NCBI GenBank assembly: GCA_036675035.1
Contig: JAKFFO010000064.1
Span: 1 to 56,053 of the forward strand
Length of the DNA stretch: 56,053 nt
DNA from: MESE01 sp036675035
GTDB taxonomy: Bacteria > Pseudomonadota > Gammaproteobacteria > Burkholderiales > Burkholderiaceae_D
Direction: 5' to 3'
Below, in pieces: positions 35,303 to 44,214 of the stretch. The number at the start of each line of letters is the position of its first letter. The stretch's first letter is position 1. The position numbers were made by a program, and so were the translations under genes. The notes under the pieces were generated by a model. That model saw nothing but the letters and a program-made list of their open reading frames with translations. It had not been told where the DNA came from and ran no database searches.

Positions 35303-36066
35303 TCCTTGACCGGTACGGTGTAGTTCAGCGCCAGCCGGGCGCCGTCCGCGTATATGGTCTGGCCCGACATGTAGGACGCGTCATCGCCGGCCAGGAAAGC
35401 CGCAATCGAAGCGACTTCTTCCGGTTCGCCGCAACGGCCGATCGGTGTGCGCGACAGTATCTTGCGCCGTGCCTCTTCGCTCGACAACACCGCCTGTTTG
35501 GCAAGCTCGGTCAGGATCGTGCCGGGGCCGATTGCATTGACCCGAACGCCGTATTGCGCCAGGCTGACCGCCATCACCTTGGTCAATTGATTGACGCCGC
35601 CTTTGGACACGACATAAGGAACCTGATTCGGAATCGCCAAGACCGCATTCACGCTCGACATATTGATGATAGCGCCGCTGCCTTGCTGCACCATCACCCG
35701 CGCCGTGGCCTGTCCGCACAGGAACATCGATTTCAGATTGATGCGCAGCACGCGATCGAAGTCCTCTTCGGTCAAGTCGAGAAATTCCGCCGCATGGGTG
35801 ACGCCGGCATTGTTCACCAGGATATCGATGCGGCCGAATGCGGACAAGGTCGCGTCGATCAACGCATCAACCTCGGCTTTGCAACTCACGTCGGTGCGGC
35901 AAAACGCGGCAACCACGCCCAACTCACCTGCCGCGGCCGAGCCGGCCGTCTCGTTGATGTCGGCCAGCATCACCTTCGCGCCCTCTTGCACGAAACGCCG
36001 GGCACAGGCAAGGCCGATGCCTTGTGCTGCGCCGGTGACGATCGCCACTTTTCCGTTTAACTTCAT
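35299..36066 (-). CDS. Short-chain dehydrogenase/reductase
   Basis: A 255-residue classical SDR. The cofactor motif is TGAAQGIG (11-18), the NNAG motif is at 85-88, and the catalytic residues are Ser138, Tyr151 and Lys155. LADIN after the second beta strand (Asp) suggests NAD rather than NADP. The C-terminus GQTIYADGARLALNYTVPVKE is of the 3-oxoacyl-ACP reductase or glucose-dehydrogenase-like kind. The overlap with ohrR suggests it is under the same control and may handle aldehydes or ketones arising from peroxidised lipids, but this is inference. Confidence 0.9.
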   Translation of the reverse strand: MKLNGKVAIVTGAAQGIGLACARRFVQEGAKVMLADINETAGSAAAGELGVVAAFCRTDVSCKAEVDALIDATLSAFGRIDILVNNAGVTHAAEFLDLTEEDFDRVLRINLKSMFLCGQATARVMVQQGSGAIINMSSVNAVLAIPNQVPYVVSKGGVNQLTKVMAVSLAQYGVRVNAIGPGTILTELAKQAVLSSEEARRKILSRTPIGRCGEPEEVASIAAFLAGDDASYMSGQTIYADGARLALNYTVPVKE

Positions 36067-36158
36067 TTACTGCTCCTGTCGCATGGGATAATGCGTCGAC
36101 CCGATTTCAGAACGCATTTCATCGATGCCGTGTTAATGAAATATTGTCTATCCATCCT

Positions 36159-37589
36159 ATGCGAATTTTAAAGAGACTCCAAGCGGTTCGCAGTCTATTT
36201 TTGCTGCTGGTATGCTGGTCGGCCGGCACGGTATCTGCCCAGGCGTTGCCGCCCGACGTTATCGCCGCGCTGACCCGCACCGATATCCCGGCCACCGCGG
36301 CCGGGATTTACGTGCAGGCGCTTGATGGCGGCAATCCGCCGATCACCTTGAACGCGACTACGCCGCTCAATCCCGCGTCGACCATGAAGCTGGTGACCAC
36401 CAATGCGGCTCTCGAATTGCTCGGCCCCATTTACAAGTGGAAAACCCAGGCCTTTGCGAATGCACTGCAGGTAGGGGACGTCTTGCACGGCGATTTGATC
36501 ATCCGGGGTGGCGGCGATCCCAAGCTGGTGCTGGAAAAATTCTGGTTGTTCCTGCGTGAACTTCGCATCAAGGGGCTGCGGGAAATCCGTGGCAACCTGC
36601 TGCTCGATCGAAGCATGTTTGAAGCGGACGCTTACGATGCGGCGCTGTTCGATGGCGATCCGCTGCGGTTGTACAACGTCGGGCCAGACGCGCTGCTGCT
36701 CAATTTCAAGTCGATCGGCTTCCGATTCCTGCCAAGTACGGAGAACGGCACGGTGAATGTGCTGGTCGATCCGCCGATCGACGGCTATCCGGTGCAGGTT
36801 CCTGCGCTGTCGAACGACGCATGCGGCGACTGGAAAAGCAAACTGGAACCGGTGTTCAACGGGAGCGAGACTCGCTTTCTGGGTGCATTTCCGGCGTCGT
36901 GCGGTGAACGTGCCTGGTACATACATCCATACCAGATGACACAAAATCAGTATTTCGAATCCGTATTTCGGCGGATGTGGACCGATCTGGGCGGTACCTT
37001 GATCGGCGAGGTGAAGAATGGCGAAGTCCCGGTCAACGCCCGCCTGATCGGCGAAATTGAATCCGCTCCGCTGACAGAGGCGATCCGCGACATCAACAAG
37101 TACAGCAACAATGTGATGGCGCGGCAATTGCTGCTGACGCTGGCGGCGGAGACTTTCAAATTGCCGGCGAATCCGGAGCTCGGCGCACAGGCAGTCACGG
37201 CATGGTTGGGGCAAAAAAATATCAGTGCCCCGGAATTGATCATTGATAACGGCTCGGGACTTTCGCGCATCGCGCGAATCTCGGCACAAACGCTTGGCCG
37301 CATGCTGGTAGCGGCGTTTCGGTCGCCGACCATGCCGGAGTTTATTTCTTCGCTTCCGCTGGCGGGCATCGACGGCACGATGCGCAGGCGCCTGTCGGAG
37401 CAAACTGCTGCAGGCAATGCGCACGTCAAGTCTGGAAGCCTGGCTGACGTGCGTGCCGTTGCCGGCTATGTGCTGGCTGCCTCGGGCCGCCGCTATGCCG
37501 TGGTGTTCATCATCAACCACCCGAACGCGCCGGTCGCGGGCCATGAGGCGCAGGATGCGTTGCTGCAGTGGGTGTACGAACAGGGATAA
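36159..37589 (+). CDS. dacB: D-alanyl-D-alanine carboxypeptidase/endopeptidase (PBP4)
   Basis: A 476-residue periplasmic serine peptidase of family S13, trimming and hydrolysing peptide crosslinks of peptidoglycan. There is a signal peptide (about 1-28, VSAQ). The active-site motifs are SxxK at S74-T-M-K77 in LNPASTMKLVTT, SxN in KYSNNVMARQLL, and KSG in HVKSGSLADVRAVAGYV. The ATG at 36159 (MRILKRLQAV) is preferred over an in-frame TTG at 36144 because it gives a standard signal peptide. It is divergent from the SDR-ohrR-ohr operon. Confidence 0.95.
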   Translation: MRILKRLQAVRSLFLLLVCWSAGTVSAQALPPDVIAALTRTDIPATAAGIYVQALDGGNPPITLNATTPLNPASTMKLVTTNAALELLGPIYKWKTQAFANALQVGDVLHGDLIIRGGGDPKLVLEKFWLFLRELRIKGLREIRGNLLLDRSMFEADAYDAALFDGDPLRLYNVGPDALLLNFKSIGFRFLPSTENGTVNVLVDPPIDGYPVQVPALSNDACGDWKSKLEPVFNGSETRFLGAFPASCGERAWYIHPYQMTQNQYFESVFRRMWTDLGGTLIGEVKNGEVPVNARLIGEIESAPLTEAIRDINKYSNNVMARQLLLTLAAETFKLPANPELGAQAVTAWLGQKNISAPELIIDNGSGLSRIARISAQTLGRMLVAAFRSPTMPEFISSLPLAGIDGTMRRRLSEQTAAGNAHVKSGSLADVRAVAGYVLAASGRRYAVVFIINHPNAPVAGHEAQDALLQWVYEQG

Positions 37590-37673
37590 TCAATTGTGCG
37601 TCCTGCGGAGTGGCCACGGTGATGCTGTGCTTGCCTTCTGCAGCGGCGCTCCGTCAATTGCGTCAATGGACGT

Positions 37674-38174
37674 TCAAAGCAGAATAGGTTGGTCGGATAG
37701 CTGATTCCGTCGGGAATCATCGTCCGGAAAACGCGAATGGAGCAGCGCATTCAGCTTCTTCACCGCTGCAATGACACTATCGCCATAGACCTGGTTTGCG
37801 AAGCCGTTCGTCATCGTCCGGCAAACGTCTTCCCACTCGGTGCGATCGATAATGCGGTTTACCGCACGGTCGCCGACGATCTCGACATCGTGATCGGCCA
37901 GCTCGATATAAATAAGAACGCCGCAATTTTCTTCAGTGTCCCAGATGCGGTATGTCGAAAAAAGCTCCAGCGCACGCTCCCGTGGCGTGGTTCCGTTGAG
38001 CACTGCCTGTATCGAAAGCGATGGCTCGATGATCAGCCGCACTTCGGCGCGGTGCAGTGTTTCGCCTTCGGTAATGACTTTCTGGATTGCCTCCAGCTTT
38101 GCCGGCGGGAACAGTCGCCGCGCAGCCGCGCTGGTAGCAACAAGATGCCGGAACATACGCGAGAGAGTTTTCAT
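37674..38174 (-). CDS. TPM domain protein, short soluble form
   Basis: A 166-residue protein with a TPM domain (about 25-150): RLFPPAKLEAIQKVITEGETLHRAEVRLIIE, RERALELFSTYRIWDTEENCGVLIYIELADHDVEIVGDRAVN, and WEDVCRTMTNGFANQVYGDSVIAAVKKL. No signal peptide or membrane segment is clear. It overlaps the stop of the second TPM gene (ATGA). TPM proteins with LemA form conserved trios, and proposed roles include membrane-protein repair or a phosphatase in the chloroplast, but the bacterial function is not settled. Confidence 0.88.
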   Translation of the reverse strand: MKTLSRMFRHLVATSAAARRLFPPAKLEAIQKVITEGETLHRAEVRLIIEPSLSIQAVLNGTTPRERALELFSTYRIWDTEENCGVLIYIELADHDVEIVGDRAVNRIIDRTEWEDVCRTMTNGFANQVYGDSVIAAVKKLNALLHSRFPDDDSRRNQLSDQPILL

Positions 38175-38962
38175 CACCAGTTCCCCGATGCGCCGCCGCC
38201 ATTGAAACCGCCTCCGCCGCCGGAAAACCCGCCGCCGCCAAAGCCGCCGCCACCGAATCCGCCATGCCGGCCTATCGCATGGCCGAGGATGACGCCCGCA
38301 GCCGGTCCCCAATGGTTATTGCTGAGCACGCCGCGTCGCCGCGACCGCGAGCGGAGGCCGCCGAGGAAAATCATCGCAAAAAAGAGTAAAGGAATCAGGC
38401 CCGCCCAGCTGGACCCGGCTTCCTGCCGCGCGTCCTTTGCGGCTGCTGGAAATTTTTCCTGGTTGAGCAGCGCAGTAATCGCCGATACGCCGGCTACCAA
38501 TCCGCCGTAGAAATCATTCTGCCGGAAGTGTGGTGCGATCACGTCTTGCAGGATGCGTTTTGATTGCGCATCGGTAATCGTGCCTTGCACACCGAGTCCG
38601 GCTTCGATGCGCAAGCGGCGCAGCGCCGGCGGATTGTCTTTCGCGACGATCAGGATCACGCCATCGTCGATGCCCTTGCGCCCGATTTTCCATGCGTCGG
38701 CAACCCGGATTGAATACTGTTCAATCGCTTCCGGTGCAGTGCTGCCGACCAACAGGATAGCGATCTGGCTGCCGGTACGGGATTCGTACTCTGCCAGCAC
38801 ATTTTCCAATGCGCTGCGTTGCGCCGGCGTCAGCATGCCGGCCTGGTCCGTCACACGCGATTGCAGCGGCGGGATCGACGCCAGGTCCTGTGCGCCGGCC
38901 GCGATCGCGGCGAGCGCCAGCATCCATCCCAGAAGCAGCCGCATCCCCGTGATTGGCAGCAT
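38174..38962 (-). CDS. TPM domain membrane protein (YgcG-like) with Gly-rich tail
   Basis: A 262-residue protein with a signal peptide (about 1-25, AAGAQ), a periplasmic TPM domain (about 30-150: VTDQAGMLTPAQRSALENVLAEYESRTGSQIAILLV, ADAWKIGRKGIDDGVILIVAKDNP, RIEAGLGVQGTITDAQSKRIL), a membrane segment near 185-200 (WAGLIPLLFFAMIFLGGL), and a long Gly-rich cytosolic tail (GGFGGGGFGGGGFSGGGGGFN). The tail is typical of YgcG proteins. The ATG at 38962 is used, and 38944 (MRLLLGW) is an alternative start. It sits 8 bases after lemA. Confidence 0.9.
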   Translation of the reverse strand: MLPITGMRLLLGWMLALAAIAAGAQDLASIPPLQSRVTDQAGMLTPAQRSALENVLAEYESRTGSQIAILLVGSTAPEAIEQYSIRVADAWKIGRKGIDDGVILIVAKDNPPALRRLRIEAGLGVQGTITDAQSKRILQDVIAPHFRQNDFYGGLVAGVSAITALLNQEKFPAAAKDARQEAGSSWAGLIPLLFFAMIFLGGLRSRSRRRGVLSNNHWGPAAGVILGHAIGRHGGFGGGGFGGGGFSGGGGGFNGGGASGNW

Positions 38963-38969
38963 GTTCCGG

Positions 38970-39563
38970 TTACTTGCCAAAATTGACTGCGGGCGCATTC
39001 GAAATCGCTTTTTCGTTTTCAACTGTAAACGTCGGCTTGACCTCGTAATCGAACATCATCGCGGTCAGGTTGGTCGGAAAACTGCGCGCGAGTACATTGT
39101 ATTCCTGCACCGCCTTGATATAACGCTGGCGCGCGACCGAGATGCGGTTCTCGGTCCCCTCCAGCTGCGATTGAAGATCGCGGAACAAGCCGTCGGCTTT
39201 CAGCTGCGGATAGTTTTCGGCCACCGCCATCAGGCGTGACAATGCCGAGGACAGCTCGCCCTGCGCCTGCTGGAATCGCTGGAATGCCTGCGGGTTTTCC
39301 AGAACTTCCGGCGTGACCTGGATACTGGTCGCCGCGGCACGCGCATTGATCACCGCTTCCAGCGTTTCTTTTTCATGCGACGCGTAACCCTTGACCGTAT
39401 TGACCAAGTTCGGGATCAGGTCGGCACGGCGCTGATACTGGTTCACCACTTCGCTCCATGCGGCCTTGATGCTTTCGTCCTTGGCCTGGAAGTCGTTGTA
39501 TCCGCAAGCGCTCAGCGTCGACACCAGAAAACCGATTGCCAGCAATTTCAACCATTTGTTCAT
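38970..39563 (-). CDS. lemA: LemA family protein, lipoprotein
   Basis: A 197-residue protein with an N-terminal lipoprotein signal (LVSTLSAC, lipid-modified C20) and helical LemA core: YNDFQAKDESIKAAWSEVVNQYQRRADLIPNLVNTVKGYASHEKETLEAVINARA, then FRDLQSQLEGTENRISVARQRYIKAVQEYNVLARSFPTNLTA. LemA is usually encoded with YgcG-like TPM proteins, as here: the three genes run lemA, TPM-Gly-rich, TPM-short, nearly overlapping. The function is unknown, though envelope maintenance is a fair inference. Confidence 0.93.
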   Translation of the reverse strand: MNKWLKLLAIGFLVSTLSACGYNDFQAKDESIKAAWSEVVNQYQRRADLIPNLVNTVKGYASHEKETLEAVINARAAATSIQVTPEVLENPQAFQRFQQAQGELSSALSRLMAVAENYPQLKADGLFRDLQSQLEGTENRISVARQRYIKAVQEYNVLARSFPTNLTAMMFDYEVKPTFTVENEKAISNAPAVNFGK

Positions 39564-39641
39564 TATTGTTTCCTGTAAGAATAGTTGTTCTGCAACAGAG
39601 CGAGCCCGTATTATCGATTGATCAATTGCAGCTCACGGAGT

Positions 39642-40532
39642 TCAAGTTGGGGCCGGCACGCGAGGTTTCAACAGTACCGTGCTCATTGCTGCCAGAATCA
39701 GCACCATTGCAGCATAGTCTTGCCAATGTGGGGTTTCGTCGAGAATCCATGCGCCGGAAAATACGCCCAGTACCGGAATCATCATCACCGATAAACTCGA
39801 CGCAACCGGCGGCAGCGTGCGGGCCAGCCTGAACCAGACCACATGGGCAAAGCCGAAGATGATCGCCGCGTTGTAGACGATGGCTCCCGACTCGACCGCG
39901 TTCGGCATTCGCCACGCGGCGCGCTCGAACAGGAAGGAAGCGGCGCCCATCGCTGCGGTGGTCAGCAGCAGCATCCAGAACGTCAGCACAATGGTCGGCA
40001 TGTCGAGCCGGGTCCGCTTCATCAACACCGTTCCATAGCCCCACGCCGCTGCGGCGATCAATACCAGTACGCTGCCCAGCGGCTGGCCGGTCAGGGTGAT
40101 CAGTTCGCTCGACAGCAGCAGCAACGCACCGGCCAGTGCGAAACCGATGCCGAGCCATGCCAGCCGCGTCACACGTTCGCCGAATAACAGCAAGCCGAAC
40201 AACACCGCCCAGATCGGCATCGTGTAACCGAGAATCGCGGCGCGTCCGGAGGTCAGCATTTTCACGCCCAGTATTACGAACATGTGCCAGATCAGCATGT
40301 TCGGAATCGCCAGCGCGATCACCGTCTTGATCTGCCCGCGCGGAATGGCGATCGACAGCCCCTGCATGCGCGCTACTGCCCATAGTAGCGGCAGCCCGCC
40401 GATCATGCACACGGTGCGAAAAGCAATCGGCGGGAAATCCTGTACGCCGATTTTCATGATCGGCCAGTTGACACCCCAGCACAGCGTCAGAAGTGCCAGC
40501 AGTATCCAGTCTTTTCGGGAAAGCGATGTCAT
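39642..40532 (-). CDS. EamA-type drug/metabolite transporter
   Basis: A 296-residue inner-membrane protein with ten membrane segments in two EamA repeats (for example WILLALLTLCWGVNWPIMKIG at the start, and VLVLIAAAAWGYGTVLMKRT opening the second half). DMT members export amino acids, purines or other small metabolites, and the substrate cannot be read here. The ATG at 40532 (MTSLSRKDW) is preferred over one at 40553. It is divergent from pyrF. Confidence 0.9.
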   Translation of the reverse strand: MTSLSRKDWILLALLTLCWGVNWPIMKIGVQDFPPIAFRTVCMIGGLPLLWAVARMQGLSIAIPRGQIKTVIALAIPNMLIWHMFVILGVKMLTSGRAAILGYTMPIWAVLFGLLLFGERVTRLAWLGIGFALAGALLLLSSELITLTGQPLGSVLVLIAAAAWGYGTVLMKRTRLDMPTIVLTFWMLLLTTAAMGAASFLFERAAWRMPNAVESGAIVYNAAIIFGFAHVVWFRLARTLPPVASSLSVMMIPVLGVFSGAWILDETPHWQDYAAMVLILAAMSTVLLKPRVPAPT

Positions 40533-40597
40533 GCCGGAACGATAGCACGGCACGTTACAATGGGCGGGTTTGAAACATCGGATATTGAGACATCATA

Positions 40598-41437
40598 GTG
40601 ACCTTCATCGATAAATTATCTGCCTCGTGGACCGCGCACGATTCCCTGTTATGCGTCGGGCTCGATCCCGATATCGCGAAATTTCCTCCGCATTTGTGCG
40701 ATCAGCCGGATGCAATTTTCACATTCTGCAAGGAAATCATCGATGCGACCGCCGATGCCGCGTGCGCATTCAAGCCGCAGATCGCGTATTTCGCCGCGCT
40801 GGCGGCGGAAGACCAGCTGGAAGCCATCTGCGCGTATCTGCGTGAATCGTATCCCCGGATTCCGATCATTCTCGATGCCAAGCGCGGCGATATCGGCGCT
40901 ACCGCCGAGCAATATGCGCGCGAAGCGTTCGAGCGCTACGGCGCAGACGCCGTGACAGTCAATCCTTACATGGGTTACGACTCGATCGCCCCGTACCTGG
41001 AATGGAAAGAGCGCGGTGCGATCGTGCTGTGCCGCACGTCCAACCCGGGCGGTTCCGACCTCCAGTTCCTGAACGCCGATGGCAAGCCGCTGTATCAGCA
41101 TGTGGCCGCGATGGTGGCCGATAAATGGAATACCAACGGTCAATGCGGACTGGTGGTCGGCGCCACTTTTCCGGCGGAATTGGCGCAAGTGCGCAAGATC
41201 GTCGGGGACATGCCGCTGCTGGTTCCGGGTATCGGCGCGCAGGGGGGGGATGTTCAGGCCACGGTGCAAGCAGGACGTACCAGCGCAGGTGCCGGAATGA
41301 TGATCAATTCATCGCGCGCTATCCTGTACGCCAAACCGGATGACCAGGCCGGTGAAACCTTTGCACAAGCGGCCAGGCGCGTGGCGCTTGAAACGAAAGA
41401 CGCGATCAATCGATTCCGCTCCGCGTCACGCGCCTGA
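40598..41437 (+). CDS. pyrF: Orotidine 5'-phosphate decarboxylase
   Basis: A 279-residue OMP decarboxylase making UMP. The catalytic Asp-Lys-Asp is D93-A-K95-R-G-D98 in ILDAKRGDIGATAEQYAREAF. Length and the DAKRGDIG wording mark the larger type 2 subfamily (as in Myxococcus and Burkholderia). Other motifs are LCVGLDPD and NPYMGYDSIAPYL, and the phosphate-binding region is in LLVPGIGAQGGDVQATVQAG. The start is the GTG at 40598, giving MTFIDKL as a typical opening. Confidence 0.95.
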   Translation: MTFIDKLSASWTAHDSLLCVGLDPDIAKFPPHLCDQPDAIFTFCKEIIDATADAACAFKPQIAYFAALAAEDQLEAICAYLRESYPRIPIILDAKRGDIGATAEQYAREAFERYGADAVTVNPYMGYDSIAPYLEWKERGAIVLCRTSNPGGSDLQFLNADGKPLYQHVAAMVADKWNTNGQCGLVVGATFPAELAQVRKIVGDMPLLVPGIGAQGGDVQATVQAGRTSAGAGMMINSSRAILYAKPDDQAGETFAQAARRVALETKDAINRFRSASRA

Positions 41438-41511
41438 GTATCTGATCGCCGCCGGCCGGGCGACCGGGTTCTACAAAAGTATTGAAGGTGGCGCTGAAAC
41501 ACGGAGCGGCA

Positions 41512-41997
41512 TCAATGCTGCTCCAGGAAGCGCAACAGGCCTTTCAACGCATGTGCCACCGTCTGTTCCCGTACAGCGCGGCGGTCGCCGGCGAATACCA
41601 GGCGTTCGGTGTGGGTCGCATCGTTGCTTGCCCACCCGAAGCAAATGGTGCCGACCGGCTTGCCCGGTACTGCGCCACCCGGCCCGGCAATGCCGGTAGT
41701 CGACACGGTGACATGTGCATTGCTGTTCGAAAGCGCGCCCTGCGCCATCGCAGCGGCGATTTCTTCACTGACGGCGCCGTGCTGGGCCAGCAGCGCAGCC
41801 TGCACGTCCAGCAATTCCGATTTCGATGCATTGGAGTAGGTAATGAATCCGCAGTCGAACCACTCGGAGCTGCCAGCGATTTCAGTGATCGCCTGCCCTA
41901 CGCCGCCGCCGGTACATGATTCGGCGGTCGCAAGCAACCAACCCTTGCTTTGGAGCGCGCGGCCCACGCGTTCGGCCAGCTCAATAGTATTTTCCAT
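41512..41997 (-). CDS. pncC: Nicotinamide-nucleotide amidohydrolase PncC (CinA C-terminal type)
   Basis: A 161-residue stand-alone CinA C-terminal domain. It deamidates nicotinamide mononucleotide to nicotinate mononucleotide, recycling NMN left by DNA ligase. Motifs are LATAESCTGGGVGQAITEIAGSS, FITYSNASKSELLDV, and STTGIAGPGGAVPGKPVGTICFGW. The ATG at 41997 (MENTIELAERVG) is preferred over one at 42060 whose extra residues do not fit. It lies after pgpA on the same strand, with 66 bases between them. Confidence 0.93.
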   Translation of the reverse strand: MENTIELAERVGRALQSKGWLLATAESCTGGGVGQAITEIAGSSEWFDCGFITYSNASKSELLDVQAALLAQHGAVSEEIAAAMAQGALSNSNAHVTVSTTGIAGPGGAVPGKPVGTICFGWASNDATHTERLVFAGDRRAVREQTVAHALKGLLRFLEQH

Positions 41998-42063
41998 AAG
42001 GGCGTGCTCCAGAAGTTGAGACTTCAAAAAAACGGTTGCGCATTGCCGGCCGGCGCGCAAAGA

Positions 42064-42588
42064 TCAGATCGCACGCCACAATGCAAAGACCAGCAGCGTA
42101 TAAAACGCCGCCACGATATCGTCGAACATCACGCCGAAGCCGCCTTTCAAATGGCGGTCGAAATAGCCGATCGGTGCCGGCTTTACCATATCGAAAAACC
42201 GGAACCATAAGAACGCCAAAAGCTGGGTCAGGAAGCCGGCCGGCATCAAAAATATCAGGACCAGCCAGAACGCAATGATCTCATCCACCACCATGCTCCC
42301 ATGGTCGGCGATGCCGAGATCGCGTCCGGTTTTTGAGCAGGCCCATATGCCGACTGCAAACCCGATGCCGACAATGACGGCCCAGTTGAATGGCGTAAAG
42401 ATATCCGGCCAGCGCAGCGTGAGTACGGCGAACGACAGCCATGCAAGCAAGGTGCCGGACGTGCCCGGCATCAGCCGCGACAGGCCGCTGCCGAATCCCT
42501 GCGCAAGAAAATGGGCGGGATGGGACAGCATGAAGCGCGCATTCGGCTTGCTGATGTAAGCAGACTGTCCGGGTTCGAGTATCGTCAT
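42064..42588 (-). CDS. pgpA: Phosphatidylglycerophosphatase A
   Basis: A 174-residue integral membrane phosphatase that makes phosphatidylglycerol. It has several membrane segments and the motifs GFGSGLSRLMPGTSGTLLAWLSF, DHGSMVVDEIIAFWLVL (catalytic DE), and KGGFGVMFDDIVAAFYTLL (second Asp pair). Its ATG overlaps the TGA of thiL (ATGA), as in many proteobacteria. Confidence 0.95.
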   Translation of the reverse strand: MTILEPGQSAYISKPNARFMLSHPAHFLAQGFGSGLSRLMPGTSGTLLAWLSFAVLTLRWPDIFTPFNWAVIVGIGFAVGIWACSKTGRDLGIADHGSMVVDEIIAFWLVLIFLMPAGFLTQLLAFLWFRFFDMVKPAPIGYFDRHLKGGFGVMFDDIVAAFYTLLVFALWRAI

Positions 42589-43550
42589 GGCGAAGCGAAA
42601 TGGTCGAAGGATTTCAGATCCAGTTCGAGCGCTACACCGCCCGCGTCCGTCAGACGCAACCCGGGATTCGATTCGATACGGCCGATGCGAGTGACCGGCG
42701 TATGCGCTGCATCGGCCGCGGCCATGACCTGATCCCGTTGCGACTCCGGCGCGGTAAAGCACAGCTCGTAATCATCGCCGCCGGCAAGACTGAAACGCCG
42801 GCGCAGGTCCGGCGCGCGTCGCGATAGCGTCGGACCGGCCGGCAGTGCATCGGCATCGACCGTGGCGCCGACGCCGGAGCGTCGCAGGATGTGACCGAGA
42901 TCTCCGACAAAACCGTCCGAAATGTCGATTGCGGCATGCGCTGTTCCGCGCAATGCAATGCCGAGTGCAATCCGCGGAATCGGTTCATGCAGGCACTCGG
43001 CGGCCGCTTCAACGGTTGCGCTATCAAGCACGATTTCCGCGCGGTAACCCGCCAATGCCAGCCGTGCATCGCCCAACGTGCCCGATACCCAGATATCGTC
43101 GCCTGCCTGCGCGGCATCGCGCCGCAATGCTTGGTTACGTGGAAGCTCGCCAAAGACCGTGATGCAGATATTCAAAGAACCCTTGGTGGTATCGCCGCCG
43201 ATCAACGGGCAGTCATATTCATCTGCAAGCTTGAACAAACCTTCCGAGAACGCCGTAAGCCATTCGGTATCGGCTTCCGGCAGCGACAACGCCAGCGTAA
43301 ATGCAATCGGCTTCGCTCCCATTGCTGCAAGATCCGACAGGTTGACGGCCAGCGCTTTATGACCCAGCTTGATCGGATTGGCCTGTGGAAAAAAATGCCG
43401 GCCTTCGACCAGCATGTCCGTCGATACCGCGAGCTGCATTTCCGGTGAAGTGGCCAGCAATGCACAGTCGTCGCCTATGCCTAGCGCAATCCGGCCGCTT
43501 TGCAGAGGTCTGGTGAAATAACGGGCGATCAGATCGAATTCGGACAACAT
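42585..43550 (-). CDS. thiL: Thiamine-monophosphate kinase
   Basis: A 321-residue AIR-synthase/PurM-fold kinase converting thiamine monophosphate to the active diphosphate. Signatures are GIGDDCALLATSPEMQLAVSTDMLVEGRHFF, NLSDLAAMGAKPIAFTLALSLPE, LIGGDTTKGSLNI, and IDISDGFVGDLGHIL, with C-terminal GGDDYELCFTAP. It starts at the ATG at 43550 and is translationally coupled to pgpA. Confidence 0.96.
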   Translation of the reverse strand: MLSEFDLIARYFTRPLQSGRIALGIGDDCALLATSPEMQLAVSTDMLVEGRHFFPQANPIKLGHKALAVNLSDLAAMGAKPIAFTLALSLPEADTEWLTAFSEGLFKLADEYDCPLIGGDTTKGSLNICITVFGELPRNQALRRDAAQAGDDIWVSGTLGDARLALAGYRAEIVLDSATVEAAAECLHEPIPRIALGIALRGTAHAAIDISDGFVGDLGHILRRSGVGATVDADALPAGPTLSRRAPDLRRRFSLAGGDDYELCFTAPESQRDQVMAAADAAHTPVTRIGRIESNPGLRLTDAGGVALELDLKSFDHFASP

Positions 43551-43722
43551 GTCGAGATTGTACCGAATGATGTGTCTGACAAGTCAGGAATGGAAGGCTG
43601 GCGGTTTGATTTAGTTAAACAGAAACTGTTTGGCTTGCTGCAACCTGCGTGCGCCATGACACGGTCGTTCGCGTTGCTGCTTCAATTGGCGGACGGAAAA
43701 CTTGATTCCCAAGCCGTCCCCG

Positions 43723-43959
43723 CTATCGGGCGTGTTCTTCAATCTTGGCCAATGCAAATCTGTGCGCTTCCGCTTCAGCGTCCTGCTGGTTCGGAAAGCT
43801 GCGTTCGAGCGATACCCGTTGTTCCGGAAAAATACTATTGCGATGCATTGGATTGGGCGATGGAGCGAAGATCGCAACATGCGGCACCCATTCGGTGCTC
43901 TCGGCTAACTGCACTCCTGAATACTCAATCTCATATTGACCTATCTGCTCGCTAGGCAT
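43723..43959 (-). CDS. Small uncharacterised protein, 78 residues
   Basis: A short gene that looks real: an AAGGAGA ribosome binding site lies 6 bases before the ATG at 43959, and the composition is protein-like. The sequence has MPSEQIGQYEIEYSGVQLAE, WVPHVAIFAPSPNPMHRNSI, and an acidic-basic C-terminal helix with DAEAEAHRFALAKIEEHAR. There is no signal peptide or membrane segment and no Cys. I recall similar short hypotheticals in Burkholderiales but cannot assign a function. It is divergent from the small gene at 44215, with a perfect palindrome between them. Confidence 0.7.
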   Translation of the reverse strand: MPSEQIGQYEIEYSGVQLAESTEWVPHVAIFAPSPNPMHRNSIFPEQRVSLERSFPNQQDAEAEAHRFALAKIEEHAR

Positions 43960-44021
43960 TTTGATTCTCCTTGAGCTTGGTAAACAACATTGAACATGAC
44001 GCTACTAAAATAGATTTTATT

Positions 44022-44036
44022 GGATCATATTGATCC
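44022..44036. promoter_or_regulatory. Perfect 15-bp palindrome between two small genes
   Basis: GGATCA-TAT-TGATCC is a perfect inverted repeat in an AT-rich stretch, 63 bases before the start of the minus-strand small gene and 179 before the plus-strand one. It could be an operator for a dimeric regulator serving one or both genes. The regulator is not known. Confidence 0.4.
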
Positions 44037-44214
44037 GGCATGAAGAAGCCTCTATTTCATCGCGCCGGTTTTCACCCTTTCCGTCCCGGAGAGGCGAGCA
44101 TGAGGGAATGCGGCTCCCTGCAAATTCTTGCCGCAACAATTATCGGTCAACTGACGATGCATCGGGTCAGCCTGTCGAAGCGAGTGGAGTTGCAAGCTTT
44201 ACGCGGAGGGAAAT

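Noticed and set aside
36195..37544. A 449-codon minus-strand reading frame over dacB
   Set aside because: It is antisense to dacB, whose SxxK, SxN and KSG motifs are all present.
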